NCBI GenBank assembly: GCA_016177765.1
Contig: JACOUP010000001.1
Location: 83,046-147,045 of the forward strand
Reading direction: 5' to 3'
Origin: Deltaproteobacteria bacterium
Lineage (GTDB): Bacteria; UBA10199; JACPAL01; JACOUP01
Length of the DNA: 64,000 nt
The position numbers were made by a program, and so were the translations under genes. The notes under the pieces were generated by a model. That model was not told the DNA's origin, made no database searches, and saw only the letters and a list, made by a program, of their open reading frames with translations. Of this stretch, positions 51,848 to 60,427 are shown one piece after another (within the stretch, counting starts at the first letter, position 1; the number at the start of each line of letters is the position of its first letter).

Positions 51848-54048
51848 TGCCTTCCGCGCTGGGGCCTGTCACCAAAACCGCCGCGCCGGCCATCACCACG
51901 CCCGCGATCTCCAAAGCTGCGTCGGGGACGCTCTTCCCTTTCGGGCGGAGGGGTCCAACCTTCGGGAGGCTGTCTGGTCTGACGCAGAGAAAGGGCGACC
52001 TTGCCGCTCGGCTCGATACGGATCACTTTTACATCAACAGTATCCCCCTCCTTGACAACATCGGTCACACTGTTCACCCGCTTGTAGTCCAGTTCCGAAA
52101 TATGGCAGAGACCATCGGTATTTGGCAGGATGTTCACAAAGGCACCGAAGTCGGCGATCTTCACCACCTTGCCATTATAGATTTTCCCCAGTTCCGCCAC
52201 CGCGGTACAGGCGCGGACCTTCTCCACCGCCTTTTCCATCGCTTGACCGTCACTGGAAAAAATCTTGACGGCCCCATCATCCTCAACCTCAATCTGGGCA
52301 CCCGTTTCCTCAATGATGCCGCGGATATTCTTTCCTCCCGGACCAATCAGCGCACCAATCATTTCCTTGTCAATCATCACCGTGGTAATGCGGGGGGCAT
52401 AGGGTGAGAGATCCGGTCTTGGCGCCGAAAGGGCCTCCATCATCTTGCCCAAAATAAAAAGCCTCCCCTGTCGGGCCTGTTCGAGTGCCTTGGTCAGGAG
52501 TTTCTCATCCAGTCCTGCGATCTTGATATCCATCTGCAGGGCGGTCACCCCGTTTTTTGTCCCGGTTACCTTGAAATCCATGTCACCCAGATGATCCTCA
52601 TCCCCGAGGATATCGGAGAGGATTGCCACCTCGTCCCCTTCCTTCACCAGCCCCATCGCAATACCGGCCACCGGTTCCTTGATCGGGACACCAGCATCCA
52701 TGAGTGACAAGGCCCCCCCGCAAACCGTTGCCATGGAGGAGGAACCGTTGGATTCAAGAATTTCCGAGACGATCCGAATCGTGTAAGGGAATTTCGCCTC
52801 TTCCGGGATCATCCCTCTCAAGGCCCGTTCCGCAAGCGCTCCGTGACCAATTTCACGCCGTCCCGGGCTTCGGAGAGGCTTGGTCTCCCCCACGGAGAAA
52901 GGAGGGAAATTGTAATGGAGCATGAACTTCTTGGTCCACTCCCCCTTGAGGGCATCGATGATCTGCTCGTCATCACCGGAACCAAGCGTTGTCGTCACGA
53001 GGGCCTGCGTCTCCCCCCGCGTAAAAAGGGCCGATCCATGCGCCCGCGGCAGGATCCCTGTCTCACAAGTGATTGAACGGATCTCGTCGTACGCCCGGCC
53101 GTCAATCCTCTTCTTTGTTTTCAAAACGGTCCCCCGGAGGATTTCGTATTCCAGATCCTCCAGCGCCTTCGCCACCAGGGGAGGCTTGGTCTCTTTTTCT
53201 TCTTCAGTGACCAGGGCGGCAAGGGTCTCTTCCTTCACCTTGCCGAGGGTCTCGTTCCTCTTCTGTTTCTCCCCGATGGCAAACGCCGCACGAAGCGAGG
53301 CTGAGGCCTTCTGATGGACCTGCTTGACAAGATCCGCATCCACTTCTGGTGGAGTCACCACTAACTTGGTCTTTGAAAATTGCTTCGCTAATTCTTCCTG
53401 AATATCGAGGAGCGGCTGAATGGCACGATGACCAAACATGATCGCCCCAATCACTTCGGCCTCTGGGAGTTCTGCGGCCCACCCCTCCACCATGACGATC
53501 GCCTTCCGGCTCCCGACAACAATCAGGTCAATGGTACTCTTCTCCATCTGTTCCGGATTTGGGTTCACCACAAACTGCCCCTCGGATTGCCCGATACGGA
53601 CACCGGCAATCGGCCCTAGAAATGGGGCTTCCGAGAGCATCAGGGCGGTCGAGGCCCCGGTAATGGCCAGAATATCCGACTCATTTTCTTGATCGGCCGA
53701 AAGCACCGTCGCAATCACCTGTGTTTCGTGACAATACCCCTCGGGAAAGAGCGGCCGGACCGGCCTGTCAATGAACCGGCTGGTCAGCGTTGCGAGCTCA
53801 GAAGGCCGGCCTTCCCTTTTGAAGAACCCGCCCGGGATCTTGCCGGCGGCAAACGTCTTCTCGATGTAATCCACCGTCAACGGGAGAAAATCGGCCCCCA
53901 GCTTCGGCTCCCCCTTTACACAAGCGGTCACCAAGACAATGGTATCACCACACCGGACCGTAACAGAGCCACCCGCCTGTTTGGCGAGTTTCCCGGTTTC
54001 AATAACGACTGTTTTGCCCCCAACGGAGGCGGAGAGTTGTTTGGACAT
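51844..54048 (-). CDS. pnp: Polyribonucleotide nucleotidyltransferase (PNPase)
   Basis: 734 residues: two RNase PH domains, helical linker, KH (KEMIGALIGPGGKNIRGI) and S1 (GKVVKIADFGAFVNILPNTDGLCHIS) domains, then an Arg/Gly-rich tail. 3'-5' RNA phosphorolysis in the degradosome. Normal length. Overlaps the convergent coaE stop by 4 bp. Follows rpsO as in most bacteria. Confidence 0.98.
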   Translation of the reverse strand: MSKQLSASVGGKTVVIETGKLAKQAGGSVTVRCGDTIVLVTACVKGEPKLGADFLPLTVDYIEKTFAAGKIPGGFFKREGRPSELATLTSRFIDRPVRPLFPEGYCHETQVIATVLSADQENESDILAITGASTALMLSEAPFLGPIAGVRIGQSEGQFVVNPNPEQMEKSTIDLIVVGSRKAIVMVEGWAAELPEAEVIGAIMFGHRAIQPLLDIQEELAKQFSKTKLVVTPPEVDADLVKQVHQKASASLRAAFAIGEKQKRNETLGKVKEETLAALVTEEEKETKPPLVAKALEDLEYEILRGTVLKTKKRIDGRAYDEIRSITCETGILPRAHGSALFTRGETQALVTTTLGSGDDEQIIDALKGEWTKKFMLHYNFPPFSVGETKPLRSPGRREIGHGALAERALRGMIPEEAKFPYTIRIVSEILESNGSSSMATVCGGALSLMDAGVPIKEPVAGIAMGLVKEGDEVAILSDILGDEDHLGDMDFKVTGTKNGVTALQMDIKIAGLDEKLLTKALEQARQGRLFILGKMMEALSAPRPDLSPYAPRITTVMIDKEMIGALIGPGGKNIRGIIEETGAQIEVEDDGAVKIFSSDGQAMEKAVEKVRACTAVAELGKIYNGKVVKIADFGAFVNILPNTDGLCHISELDYKRVNSVTDVVKEGDTVDVKVIRIEPSGKVALSLRQTRQPPEGWTPPPEREERPRRSFGDRGRGDGRRGGFGDRPQRGRH

Positions 54049-54118
54049 TTTATTTTGACGGGGTTGACTCCAGCGAGGGAGAGTTAATTCGTCGGAACGA
54101 AAGCGAGGCGAGCCCTCT

Positions 54119-54388
54119 TTATTTCCGCAAACCGAGTTCCGCCGTCACCTTTCTATAGCGATCTACGCTTTTTGTCCTGAGATAGTTAATAAGACGCCTT
54201 CTTTGCCCAACAAGCTTCAAAAGACCCCTTCTTGATTGGTGATCTTTAATATAACTCTTAAAGTGTTCTGTGAGGTTATTAATCCGCTGGGTCAACAAGG
54301 CAATCTGCACTTCTGGCGAACCGGTATCCCCCTTGTGGGTCGCAAACTTGCCAATCACCTGCTTCTTCTGTTCATTCAATTGTGTCAT
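54119..54388 (-). CDS. rpsO: 30S ribosomal protein S15
   Basis: 89 residues from [30 protein letters not shown]. 16S-binding primary assembly protein. The ATG overlaps the truB stop (ATGA). AAGATTTT/GGTTCCCCCC precedes; no classical Shine-Dalgarno, so coupling to truB is likely. Confidence 0.98.
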   Translation of the reverse strand: MTQLNEQKKQVIGKFATHKGDTGSPEVQIALLTQRINNLTEHFKSYIKDHQSRRGLLKLVGQRRRLINYLRTKSVDRYRKVTAELGLRK

Positions 54389-55098
54389 CGGGGGGAACCG
54401 TAGCAAAAGAAAAATCGGTTGTAAAGGGGTGTTTCACCCGATGGGCGTTTCACCCGGTGGGTGTTCAATTGTTCCAGAGTAACCGCATCCTTTAGGGTAA
54501 ACGGTCCCACCCGGAGGCGGCGGAGGGCAACAACCGTCCCACAGGTCCCTAAGGCCTTGGCGATATCCGGCAACAGGGAGCGAATGTAGGTCCCCTTCGA
54601 GCATTTTACGAAAAAAGTCAGGTCGTTCCCTTCAAGAGACTCCAGTTTCAATTCAGAAACCTTAACCACCCTCTTTATCACGGGGGTCTCTATCCCCTTC
54701 CGGGCCCACTCGTGTAAAGGACGCCCCTTGTATTTGACGGCACTATACCGCGGGGTTTCCTGTTCAATCTCTCCCCGAAATTGATCCAACACAGATTCAA
54801 TGTCGGTTTGAAACAGTATTTCCGGAGGGGAAAAATTCTTCATAACCTTTCCGGTAATATCCCCCGTCTCCGTCTCCAAACCCAATCTCAAAACGCCCCG
54901 GTACTCCTTCTCCCCTTCCGTAATCTCCGAAACCCTTTTTGTCGCCGTCCCCAGACAAAGGGGCAACACCCCCGTGGCAAACGGATCGAGCGTCCCGGCA
55001 TGCCCCACTTTTTTGAGGGAAAGAAGATGACGGATCTTCGCGACCACGTCATGCGAAGTCCAACCCGACGGTTTATCAATGATTAAGAACCCATTCAT
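54385..55098 (-). CDS. truB: tRNA pseudouridine-55 synthase
   Basis: 237 residues from [19 protein letters not shown]. Catalytic Asp in [15 protein letters not shown]. Short TruB without PUA domain. The last residues ([17 protein letters not shown]) are made by two palindrome cores and extend to the rpsO start. Confidence 0.96.
   Translation of the reverse strand: MNGFLIIDKPSGWTSHDVVAKIRHLLSLKKVGHAGTLDPFATGVLPLCLGTATKRVSEITEGEKEYRGVLRLGLETETGDITGKVMKNFSPPEILFQTDIESVLDQFRGEIEQETPRYSAVKYKGRPLHEWARKGIETPVIKRVVKVSELKLESLEGNDLTFFVKCSKGTYIRSLLPDIAKALGTCGTVVALRRLRVGPFTLKDAVTLEQLNTHRVKRPSGETPLYNRFFFCYGSPR
54427..54455. repeat. Two GGGTGAWTCACCC-family palindromes at truB 3' end
   Basis: Cores GGGTGTTTCACCC (54427) and GGGCGTTTCACCC (54443); a further half copy (GGTGGGTG) adjoins. 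They encode the C-terminal TruB residues. Confidence 0.7.
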
Positions 55099-55102
55099 GA
55101 TG

Positions 55103-56068
55103 TTATATTTTTTTGAGTGCTTCCTGAACGGCACCAAGAATTTTCGACTTCACCTCGGCAAGAGAACCAGGCACGGTGCATCCGGAGGCCCGGATATGAC
55201 CACCCCCCTCAAACCGGGCCGCAATGGAGGCAACATCAACAAAATCCTTGGAGCGGAGGCTCACCTTGTACGTTTGGGGTGAATCCTCCCTGAACTGGAT
55301 CGCCACCTCTACCGTTCGAATCGACCGAAGGAAGTTGATGAACCCGTCAATATCATCAAGCGCCGCCCCGGTCTCCTTCAACAGGGCCTGACTCACCGTA
55401 GCCCAAGCAATCCGTCCATCCGGCGAAAATTCCATAGTCTGAAGGACCTTGCCCAAGGCATGATAACGGGCTACGCTGTAGCTTTCATAAACATTTTTGG
55501 CGATGAACCAGGGCTCAGCCCCCAACCGGACCAGTTCAGAGGCGGTCCTCAAAACCTTGTGATTGGTATTCGAATAGCAGAAATTCCCGGTGTCGGTAAT
55601 CAGGGTGCAGTAGATCGGAATAGCAATCTCTGGCGTGATGGAAACCTTCAGTTTCTTCAGGAGACGATAGACCAGTTCCCCCGTCGAGGGGGCTTTGGGA
55701 TCGATAAGATTGATGTCGCCGCTCTTTCCACTCTTGATGTGGTGATCCACCACGATGAACCTCCGGATACCGTGACTCTTTTCATAAAATTCCCCGGCCC
55801 TTTTTCTTTCCGCGCAATCGACCAGGAAACCGGCATCAAACGGTTCGTCAAGGGTCAGCTCCTTGGAGACAGCCCCGCTCCCGGGGAGAAAGGCGAGGTT
55901 TTTGGGAACCCCGTCCCGGCTGTAAATCTTGACCTTTTTGCCAAGAGCCGCAAGGCCTGCTCCCAAAGCGAGCATCGAGCCCAACGCGTCCCCGTCAGGA
56001 TTCAGATGAGAGGTCACAATAAAGGACTGGCCCTGCCTGATGGCGGTAATGACTTTTTTAAAACTCAT
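55103..56068 (-). CDS. nrnA: DHH-family phosphoesterase (NrnA-like)
   Basis: 321 residues. DHH/DHHA1 motifs: SHLNPDGDALGSMLALG, LVDCAERKR, VVDHHIKSG, GGGHIRASGC. Degrades nanoRNA or pAp. Standard place between rbfA (11-bp overlap) and truB. Confidence 0.93.
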   Translation of the reverse strand: MSFKKVITAIRQGQSFIVTSHLNPDGDALGSMLALGAGLAALGKKVKIYSRDGVPKNLAFLPGSGAVSKELTLDEPFDAGFLVDCAERKRAGEFYEKSHGIRRFIVVDHHIKSGKSGDINLIDPKAPSTGELVYRLLKKLKVSITPEIAIPIYCTLITDTGNFCYSNTNHKVLRTASELVRLGAEPWFIAKNVYESYSVARYHALGKVLQTMEFSPDGRIAWATVSQALLKETGAALDDIDGFINFLRSIRTVEVAIQFREDSPQTYKVSLRSKDFVDVASIAARFEGGGHIRASGCTVPGSLAEVKSKILGAVQEALKKI

Positions 56069-56402
56069 GGATTTTCGAGAATAGCTTTTCCGTCTTCTCC
56101 CTCAGATCATCGGTTTCATCATAAAAAAACTCGATCTCCGGCACAAAGCGAAGCGACACCCTGCCGGCAAGCACCTTTCTCAAGGAGGAACGCACCTCGG
56201 AGAGCCCCAGCTCCACTTCTTCCTTGTCCGCGGCGTCCCGGACAACATAATAAAGCCGGAGAATCCTCAAGTCTTTAGTCAGGCGGGCCTGGGTGATTGT
56301 CATCCCTTCCAGACGATCATCCTCCCATTCGGTCAGAAAAAAGAGCATTGTCTCTTGCTTCAGAAGATCCGCCAGACGTTCTGTCCTGTGGGGTGTCGGC
56401 AT
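56058..56402 (-). CDS. rbfA: Ribosome-binding factor A
   Basis: 114 residues from MPTPHRTERLADLLKQE; KH-type fold with DLRILRLYYVV and LRFVPEIEFFYDETDD. 16S maturation. A GTAGGGGC half-palindrome 11-18 nt upstream resembles a ribosome site; TTG 56411 is an unlikely alternative. Confidence 0.94.
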   Translation of the reverse strand: MPTPHRTERLADLLKQETMLFFLTEWEDDRLEGMTITQARLTKDLRILRLYYVVRDAADKEEVELGLSEVRSSLRKVLAGRVSLRFVPEIEFFYDETDDLREKTEKLFSKIHEF

Positions 56403-56416
56403 GGTTTGCAAGGCCC

Positions 56417-58693
56417 CTACAATACCGCGGCGACCTTCTCCATCACAACCGCTTCGATGACGTCGCCAACCTTGATGTCATTATAGTTTTCAATACCGAT
56501 GCCACACTCCAACCCTTGCGTTACCTCACGGGCGTCATCCTTGAACCGCTTGAGAGAACCGATCTTCCCCTTGGTGATCACCTGTCCGTCTCTCAAAAGG
56601 CGAACCTCGGCATTGCGCGAAATCTTGCCATCCACCACGGAACAGCCGGCAATGGTCCCCACCTTGGAGACGGTAAAGGTTTGTCGAACCTCGGCCCGAC
56701 CGAGGTAGATCTCCTTGAAAGTCGGGGCGAGAAGCCCAGCCATCGCCTTCTTCACATCCTCAACCACCTCATAAATAATGGAGTAGGTCTTGATCTCAAT
56801 CGCCTCATTTTCAGCCATCTCTCTCGCCATGTTATCCGGACGGACACCAAATCCGATGATAACCGCCTTGGAGGCCTGGGCCAGCGAGACATCCGATTCG
56901 GTGATCCCGCCGACCGCACTGTGAATGACCGTCAGCCTCACCTTGTCGGTGGAAAGTTTTGTCACCGCTTCTTTCAGGGCCTCCGCAGAACCCTGAACAT
57001 CCGACTTGATGATCACCTTCAGTTCCGCTGAGCCGCTCTTCTCCACCTCACCGAAGAGGTCCTCAAGGCTCGCCCGGGCGACCGGTGTCATCTTGAGTTC
57101 CCGATCTTTCATCTGGCGATGGCTGGCAATTTCACGGGCATGATCTTCGGAAGTAAGACTGTGGAATGTGTCTCCCGCCCTTGGAACATCGCTCAGCCCC
57201 AAAACCTTCACCGGAACCGAGGGACCAGCCTCCTGAATATTCTGCCCCAGGTGATTGATCAGGGCACGGACCTTGCCATAGGTAAACCCGGCAACTAGCG
57301 GGTCACCCACCTTCAAGGTCCCTTCCTGAACCAAAACGGTCGCCACAGGACCACGACCTTTGTCCAGGAGGGCTTCCACGATGGAACCCTTCGCCAACTG
57401 TTGGGGGTCCGCCTTCAATTCCAAAACCTCCGCTTGCAAGAGGATCATCTCCAGAAGTTGATCGATCCCGGTCCCCTTCTTTGCCGAAACACTAACATAA
57501 ATGGTATCCCCCCCCCAATCTTCAGGGACAAGAGCCTGTTCCATCAGACCCCGGCGAACTTTGTCCAGATTCGCCTCCGGCTTGTCGATTTTGTTAACCG
57601 CGACAAGGATAGGAACATTGGCCGCCTTAGCATGGTTGATCGCTTCTACCGTCTGAGGCATTACCCCGTCATCAGCGGCAACGACCAGGACAACAATGTC
57701 GGTCACCTTGGCACCGCGGGCCCTCATCGAGGTAAAGGCCTCATGACCGGGCGTGTCCAGAAACGTAACAAGACCTTTGGGCGTTTGAACCTGATAAGCC
57801 CCGATATGTTGAGTAATCCCACCAGCCTCCCCTTCCGCCACTTGAGTTTTTCGGATGGAATCCAGAAGAGTCGTTTTGCCATGATCGACATGCCCCATCA
57901 CAGTCACCACCGGCGGCCTGGGAATCTTGTTCAGCGAGGCCTCTTCGGTCGTTTGCAGGAGTGATTCCTCCGCAAAGGCGACGTTTTCCACATCATAACC
58001 GTAATCATGCGCCACCAGGAGGGCGGTTTCATGATCAATGACCTGGTTTGCCGTTGTCATGACGCCAAGGTCCATCAGTTTTCGGATCAGGTCTCCCAGT
58101 TTGATGCTCATCCTTTTGGCCAGTTCACTGACGGTGACATTCCCCTCGACACGGATGACCCGCTTGGTCGCTCTGGGGGTGGTGATTTCTGTTTTTTTAA
58201 AACTCTTTCTGGCTAAAATCTTTTTCTTTTTGGAACTGCGCGTTGGTTGAAAGACCCGTTCTAATTTTTCCGGTTCAATTTTGGCATCCAACGTCTCTGT
58301 AGGGGCAACAATCTCCGGATCGGCCACAAGGGCCAGCTTTTTTAAGCCCCCGGATCTTTCGATCATCTCCATATCCAGTTCGGCCTTGGTTTTCTTCCGG
58401 GCTACTTTCTTGATCTTGGCTTTCTCTTCGACGAGGGCTGGTCCAACCAACGGTTTGAGTAAGGGAGAGGCCCCTTTCTGCCCCTCTTTGGCTGGCGATG
58501 AAACCGCCTCCGCCTTGGAAGGCTCGGGTGAATCACCCTTGGGTGAACCACCCTTGGCAGAAGTCTCTTTGTCCGGAGCGACAGTTTTTGTCTCCGCAGG
58601 CGGGGGAGCCGCCGGCACCTCGACCACCGTCACCCGGCGCCGGATGACGGTCGATTTGACCCGCTTTTCGTTGAGAACTTCTTTTGTTTCCAT
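56417..58693 (-). CDS. infB: Translation initiation factor IF-2
   Basis: 758 residues. A Lys/Ala/Pro-rich N-domain, the IF2_N helix ([25 protein letters not shown]), GTPase G1 [11 protein letters not shown] with DTPGHEAF and NKIDKPEAN, then domains II, III and the fMet-tRNA C2 domain. A palindrome pair in the N-domain gives [11 protein letters not shown]. Shine-Dalgarno AAAGGAAAA. A run of nine C (57508-57516) falls in the G domain as Gly-Gly. Confidence 0.98.
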   Translation of the reverse strand: METKEVLNEKRVKSTVIRRRVTVVEVPAAPPPAETKTVAPDKETSAKGGSPKGDSPEPSKAEAVSSPAKEGQKGASPLLKPLVGPALVEEKAKIKKVARKKTKAELDMEMIERSGGLKKLALVADPEIVAPTETLDAKIEPEKLERVFQPTRSSKKKKILARKSFKKTEITTPRATKRVIRVEGNVTVSELAKRMSIKLGDLIRKLMDLGVMTTANQVIDHETALLVAHDYGYDVENVAFAEESLLQTTEEASLNKIPRPPVVTVMGHVDHGKTTLLDSIRKTQVAEGEAGGITQHIGAYQVQTPKGLVTFLDTPGHEAFTSMRARGAKVTDIVVLVVAADDGVMPQTVEAINHAKAANVPILVAVNKIDKPEANLDKVRRGLMEQALVPEDWGGDTIYVSVSAKKGTGIDQLLEMILLQAEVLELKADPQQLAKGSIVEALLDKGRGPVATVLVQEGTLKVGDPLVAGFTYGKVRALINHLGQNIQEAGPSVPVKVLGLSDVPRAGDTFHSLTSEDHAREIASHRQMKDRELKMTPVARASLEDLFGEVEKSGSAELKVIIKSDVQGSAEALKEAVTKLSTDKVRLTVIHSAVGGITESDVSLAQASKAVIIGFGVRPDNMAREMAENEAIEIKTYSIIYEVVEDVKKAMAGLLAPTFKEIYLGRAEVRQTFTVSKVGTIAGCSVVDGKISRNAEVRLLRDGQVITKGKIGSLKRFKDDAREVTQGLECGIGIENYNDIKVGDVIEAVVMEKVAAVL
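58526..58553. repeat. Two tandem GGGTGAWTCACCC palindromes in infB
   Basis: Cores GGGTGAATCACCC (58526) and GGGTGAACCACCC (58541), 15 nt apart, encoding GGSPKGDSP in the flexible N-domain. Confidence 0.8.
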
Positions 58694-58701
58694 TTTTCCT
58701 T

Positions 58702-60093
58702 TTAAACTTTCTCCTCTCCCTCCTGACTTGTCAAGGGAGCTGTCCCTTCACCGGCCTCAGGCAAAGGGGCCGCCTCTGCCGGAGCCGGTGTTACCGGAAC
58801 CGGTATTACCGGAACCGGGGCTGGCTCTTCTTCCTCCTCAACAATCAACCCCTGTTTTTTCTTTTCAACATATTCTTTGGCTGCCTTCTGGATCTCTTCA
58901 AGCCGATTTTTTGAAAAACCGGGGATTCGTTCCAACTCTTCAAAAGTTGAGTTCGCAATCTGCTCCGGTGTCCGAAACGCCTGCGAATAGAGGATCGTCG
59001 AAACCCCCTCATCCACACCCAACCCCTTGACCAGAATTCTCTTGGCCCGCTTGGCCATCTCATCCAACTTAGTCTCGCTGTAGATATCAATATTCCAGCC
59101 GACCAACTCGGCCGCCAGCCGGACATTTTGTCCCTTTTTGCCGATCGCGAGCGACAGTTGATCATCCGGCACAACCACCTCCATGCAACGATCCTTTTCC
59201 CGGACAATCACCCGGCTCACCTCGGCAGGGGCAATCGCATTACAGACGAACTTTGCCGAGTCCGGATCCCAGGAAACGATGTCGATCTTTTCGCCCCGGA
59301 GCTCCTGGACCACACTCTGAACCCGGGATCCCTTCATCCCAACACAGGCCCCGACCGGATCGACGTCATGGTCCTTGGAATAAACCGCGATCTTGGAACG
59401 GGCCCCCGGTTCCCTCGCCGCCTTTTTGATCTCAACAATCTTCTCGGCAATCTCAGGGACCTCCATCTCAAAAAGTTTCATCAAGAGGCCGTTAGATCGA
59501 CGGGAAAGGATCACCTGCGGGCCGCGTGAAGAGCGGTCGATCGCTAGAAAATAGACCTGGATTCTGTCATTCGGCTTGAAATTTTCGCTCCGCACCTGTT
59601 CCTTGACCGGAACAATCGCCTCGGTCCGGCCAAGGTCAACGATCAGATTCCCCTTCTCCACCCGGCGGACAATGCCGGTGATCAATTCACCGACACGATC
59701 CTTGTATTCATTATAGACAATGTCCCGTTCCGCATCCCGAATTTTCTGAATGATCACCTGTTTGGCCGTCTGCGCGGCAATGCGGCCCAGAAACTTGTTG
59801 TCCAGTTTTTCACCGATGGAATCCCCAACTTGGGCCTCCGGATCGAGTTTATGCGCCTCTCCCATGGTGATCTCAGTCAATTCGTTTTTGACCTCTTCGA
59901 CAACCGTCCGGAACTGGAAGATCTCAACCTCTGCCGTTTCCTCATTATAACGGGCCTCTATTTCCCGAACCTGCCCGTACTTCTTCCGGGCCGCCGTCAG
60001 CATCGCCGACTCGATCGCCTCGATCAGGGTTGCCTTGGGGATCCCCTTGTCCTTGGAAACCTGCTCCATCACCTTCGTCAGATCTTGAAACAT
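58702..60093 (-). CDS. nusA: Transcription termination/antitermination factor NusA
   Basis: 463 residues. N-domain MFQDLTKVMEQVSKDKGIPKA, S1 (ELITGIVRRVEKGNLIVDLG), KH1-KH2 (DPVGACVGMKGSRVQ, LAIGKKGQNVRLAAEL), one HhH-like AR region (FRTPEQIANSTFEELERIPGF), then a Pro/Ala/Glu-rich tail. Strong AAGGAGG 8 nt before the ATG. rimP, usually just upstream, is absent: a plus-strand lipoprotein gene lies there instead. Confidence 0.97.
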   Translation of the reverse strand: MFQDLTKVMEQVSKDKGIPKATLIEAIESAMLTAARKKYGQVREIEARYNEETAEVEIFQFRTVVEEVKNELTEITMGEAHKLDPEAQVGDSIGEKLDNKFLGRIAAQTAKQVIIQKIRDAERDIVYNEYKDRVGELITGIVRRVEKGNLIVDLGRTEAIVPVKEQVRSENFKPNDRIQVYFLAIDRSSRGPQVILSRRSNGLLMKLFEMEVPEIAEKIVEIKKAAREPGARSKIAVYSKDHDVDPVGACVGMKGSRVQSVVQELRGEKIDIVSWDPDSAKFVCNAIAPAEVSRVIVREKDRCMEVVVPDDQLSLAIGKKGQNVRLAAELVGWNIDIYSETKLDEMAKRAKRILVKGLGVDEGVSTILYSQAFRTPEQIANSTFEELERIPGFSKNRLEEIQKAAKEYVEKKKQGLIVEEEEEPAPVPVIPVPVTPAPAEAAPLPEAGEGTAPLTSQEGEEKV

Positions 60094-60102
60094 CTTAAGA
60101 TT

Positions 60103-60109
60103 CCTCCTT
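60103..60109 (-). promoter_or_regulatory. nusA Shine-Dalgarno next to hairpin
   Basis: AAGGAGG begins 8 nt after the U-tract of the leader hairpin; folding and ribosome entry may compete. Confidence 0.6.
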
Positions 60110-60116
60110 ACAAAAT

Positions 60117-60144
60117 AAAAAAGTGGGCCATCCTTTGCCCACTT
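60117..60144 (-). terminator. Leader hairpin/attenuator of nusA operon
   Basis: On the minus strand AAGTGGGC, 8-nt loop, GCCCACTT followed directly by TTTTATTTT: a classic intrinsic terminator placed between the promoter and nusA, not at the end of a gene. Confidence 0.75.
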
Positions 60145-60172
60145 CTGGTTACCAAACCAAAAATGTGGGGGG

Positions 60173-60200
60173 ACTATAGCTCTTTTAAGGAGGTTGGCAA
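60173..60200 (-). promoter_or_regulatory. nusA operon promoter
   Basis: TTGCCA (60195-60200), 16-nt spacer, TATAGT (60173-60178). Predicted start about 60166, giving a leader of roughly 70 nt that contains the hairpin. Confidence 0.6.
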
Positions 60201-60344
60201 GTGGAAATTTCTAAAAAATTTCTACCATTTCCCCCTCCCGCCAAACGGCCGGTGGGCAGGCCCGCCTTGCGTCGAGGCAGGCGCTTTTTGATAGAAATCC
60301 AGGATAATTTGGGTTAATTGGGGGGGATGATGGTTCGGTCATTA

Positions 60345-60427
60345 TCCCCCTCTCCCTCACCCTCTCCCACCAGGGGAGAGGGTAGAAAATTTCCCCTCCC
60401 TCGATGGGAGGGGATGAAGGGGAGGGT
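60345..60427. repeat. Bipartite CCCTCTCCC...GGGAGAGGG repeat before lipoprotein gene
   Basis: First hairpin CTCACCCTCTCCCACCAGGG GAGAGGG, then a second (TCCCCTCCC TCGA TGGGAGGGGA). It includes the ribosome site (GGGAGGGG) and start region of the next gene. Closest copy: 62491-62580, same orientation. Confidence 0.8.

Larger units (their letters stand above)
60094..60413. other. Intergenic region between nusA and lipoprotein gene
   Basis: 320 bp. From the nusA side: Shine-Dalgarno, hairpin, promoter, a GC-rich dyad around 60250-60290, then the bipartite repeat 60345-60427, whose translation would give only a repeat-like N-terminus (SPSPSPSPTRGEG). No further gene or tRNA is seen; no rimP. Confidence 0.6.

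Noticed and set aside
57508..57516. C9 tract in infB as phase-variable
   Set aside because: Lies in the GTPase domain of an essential factor; frame changes would be lethal, and nine bases is less striking than the G12 tract.
60318..60413. N-terminal extension of the 60414 lipoprotein
   Set aside because: It is only the translation of a repeat element and would bury the signal peptide; the ATG at 60414 directly precedes the hydrophobic segment and lipobox.
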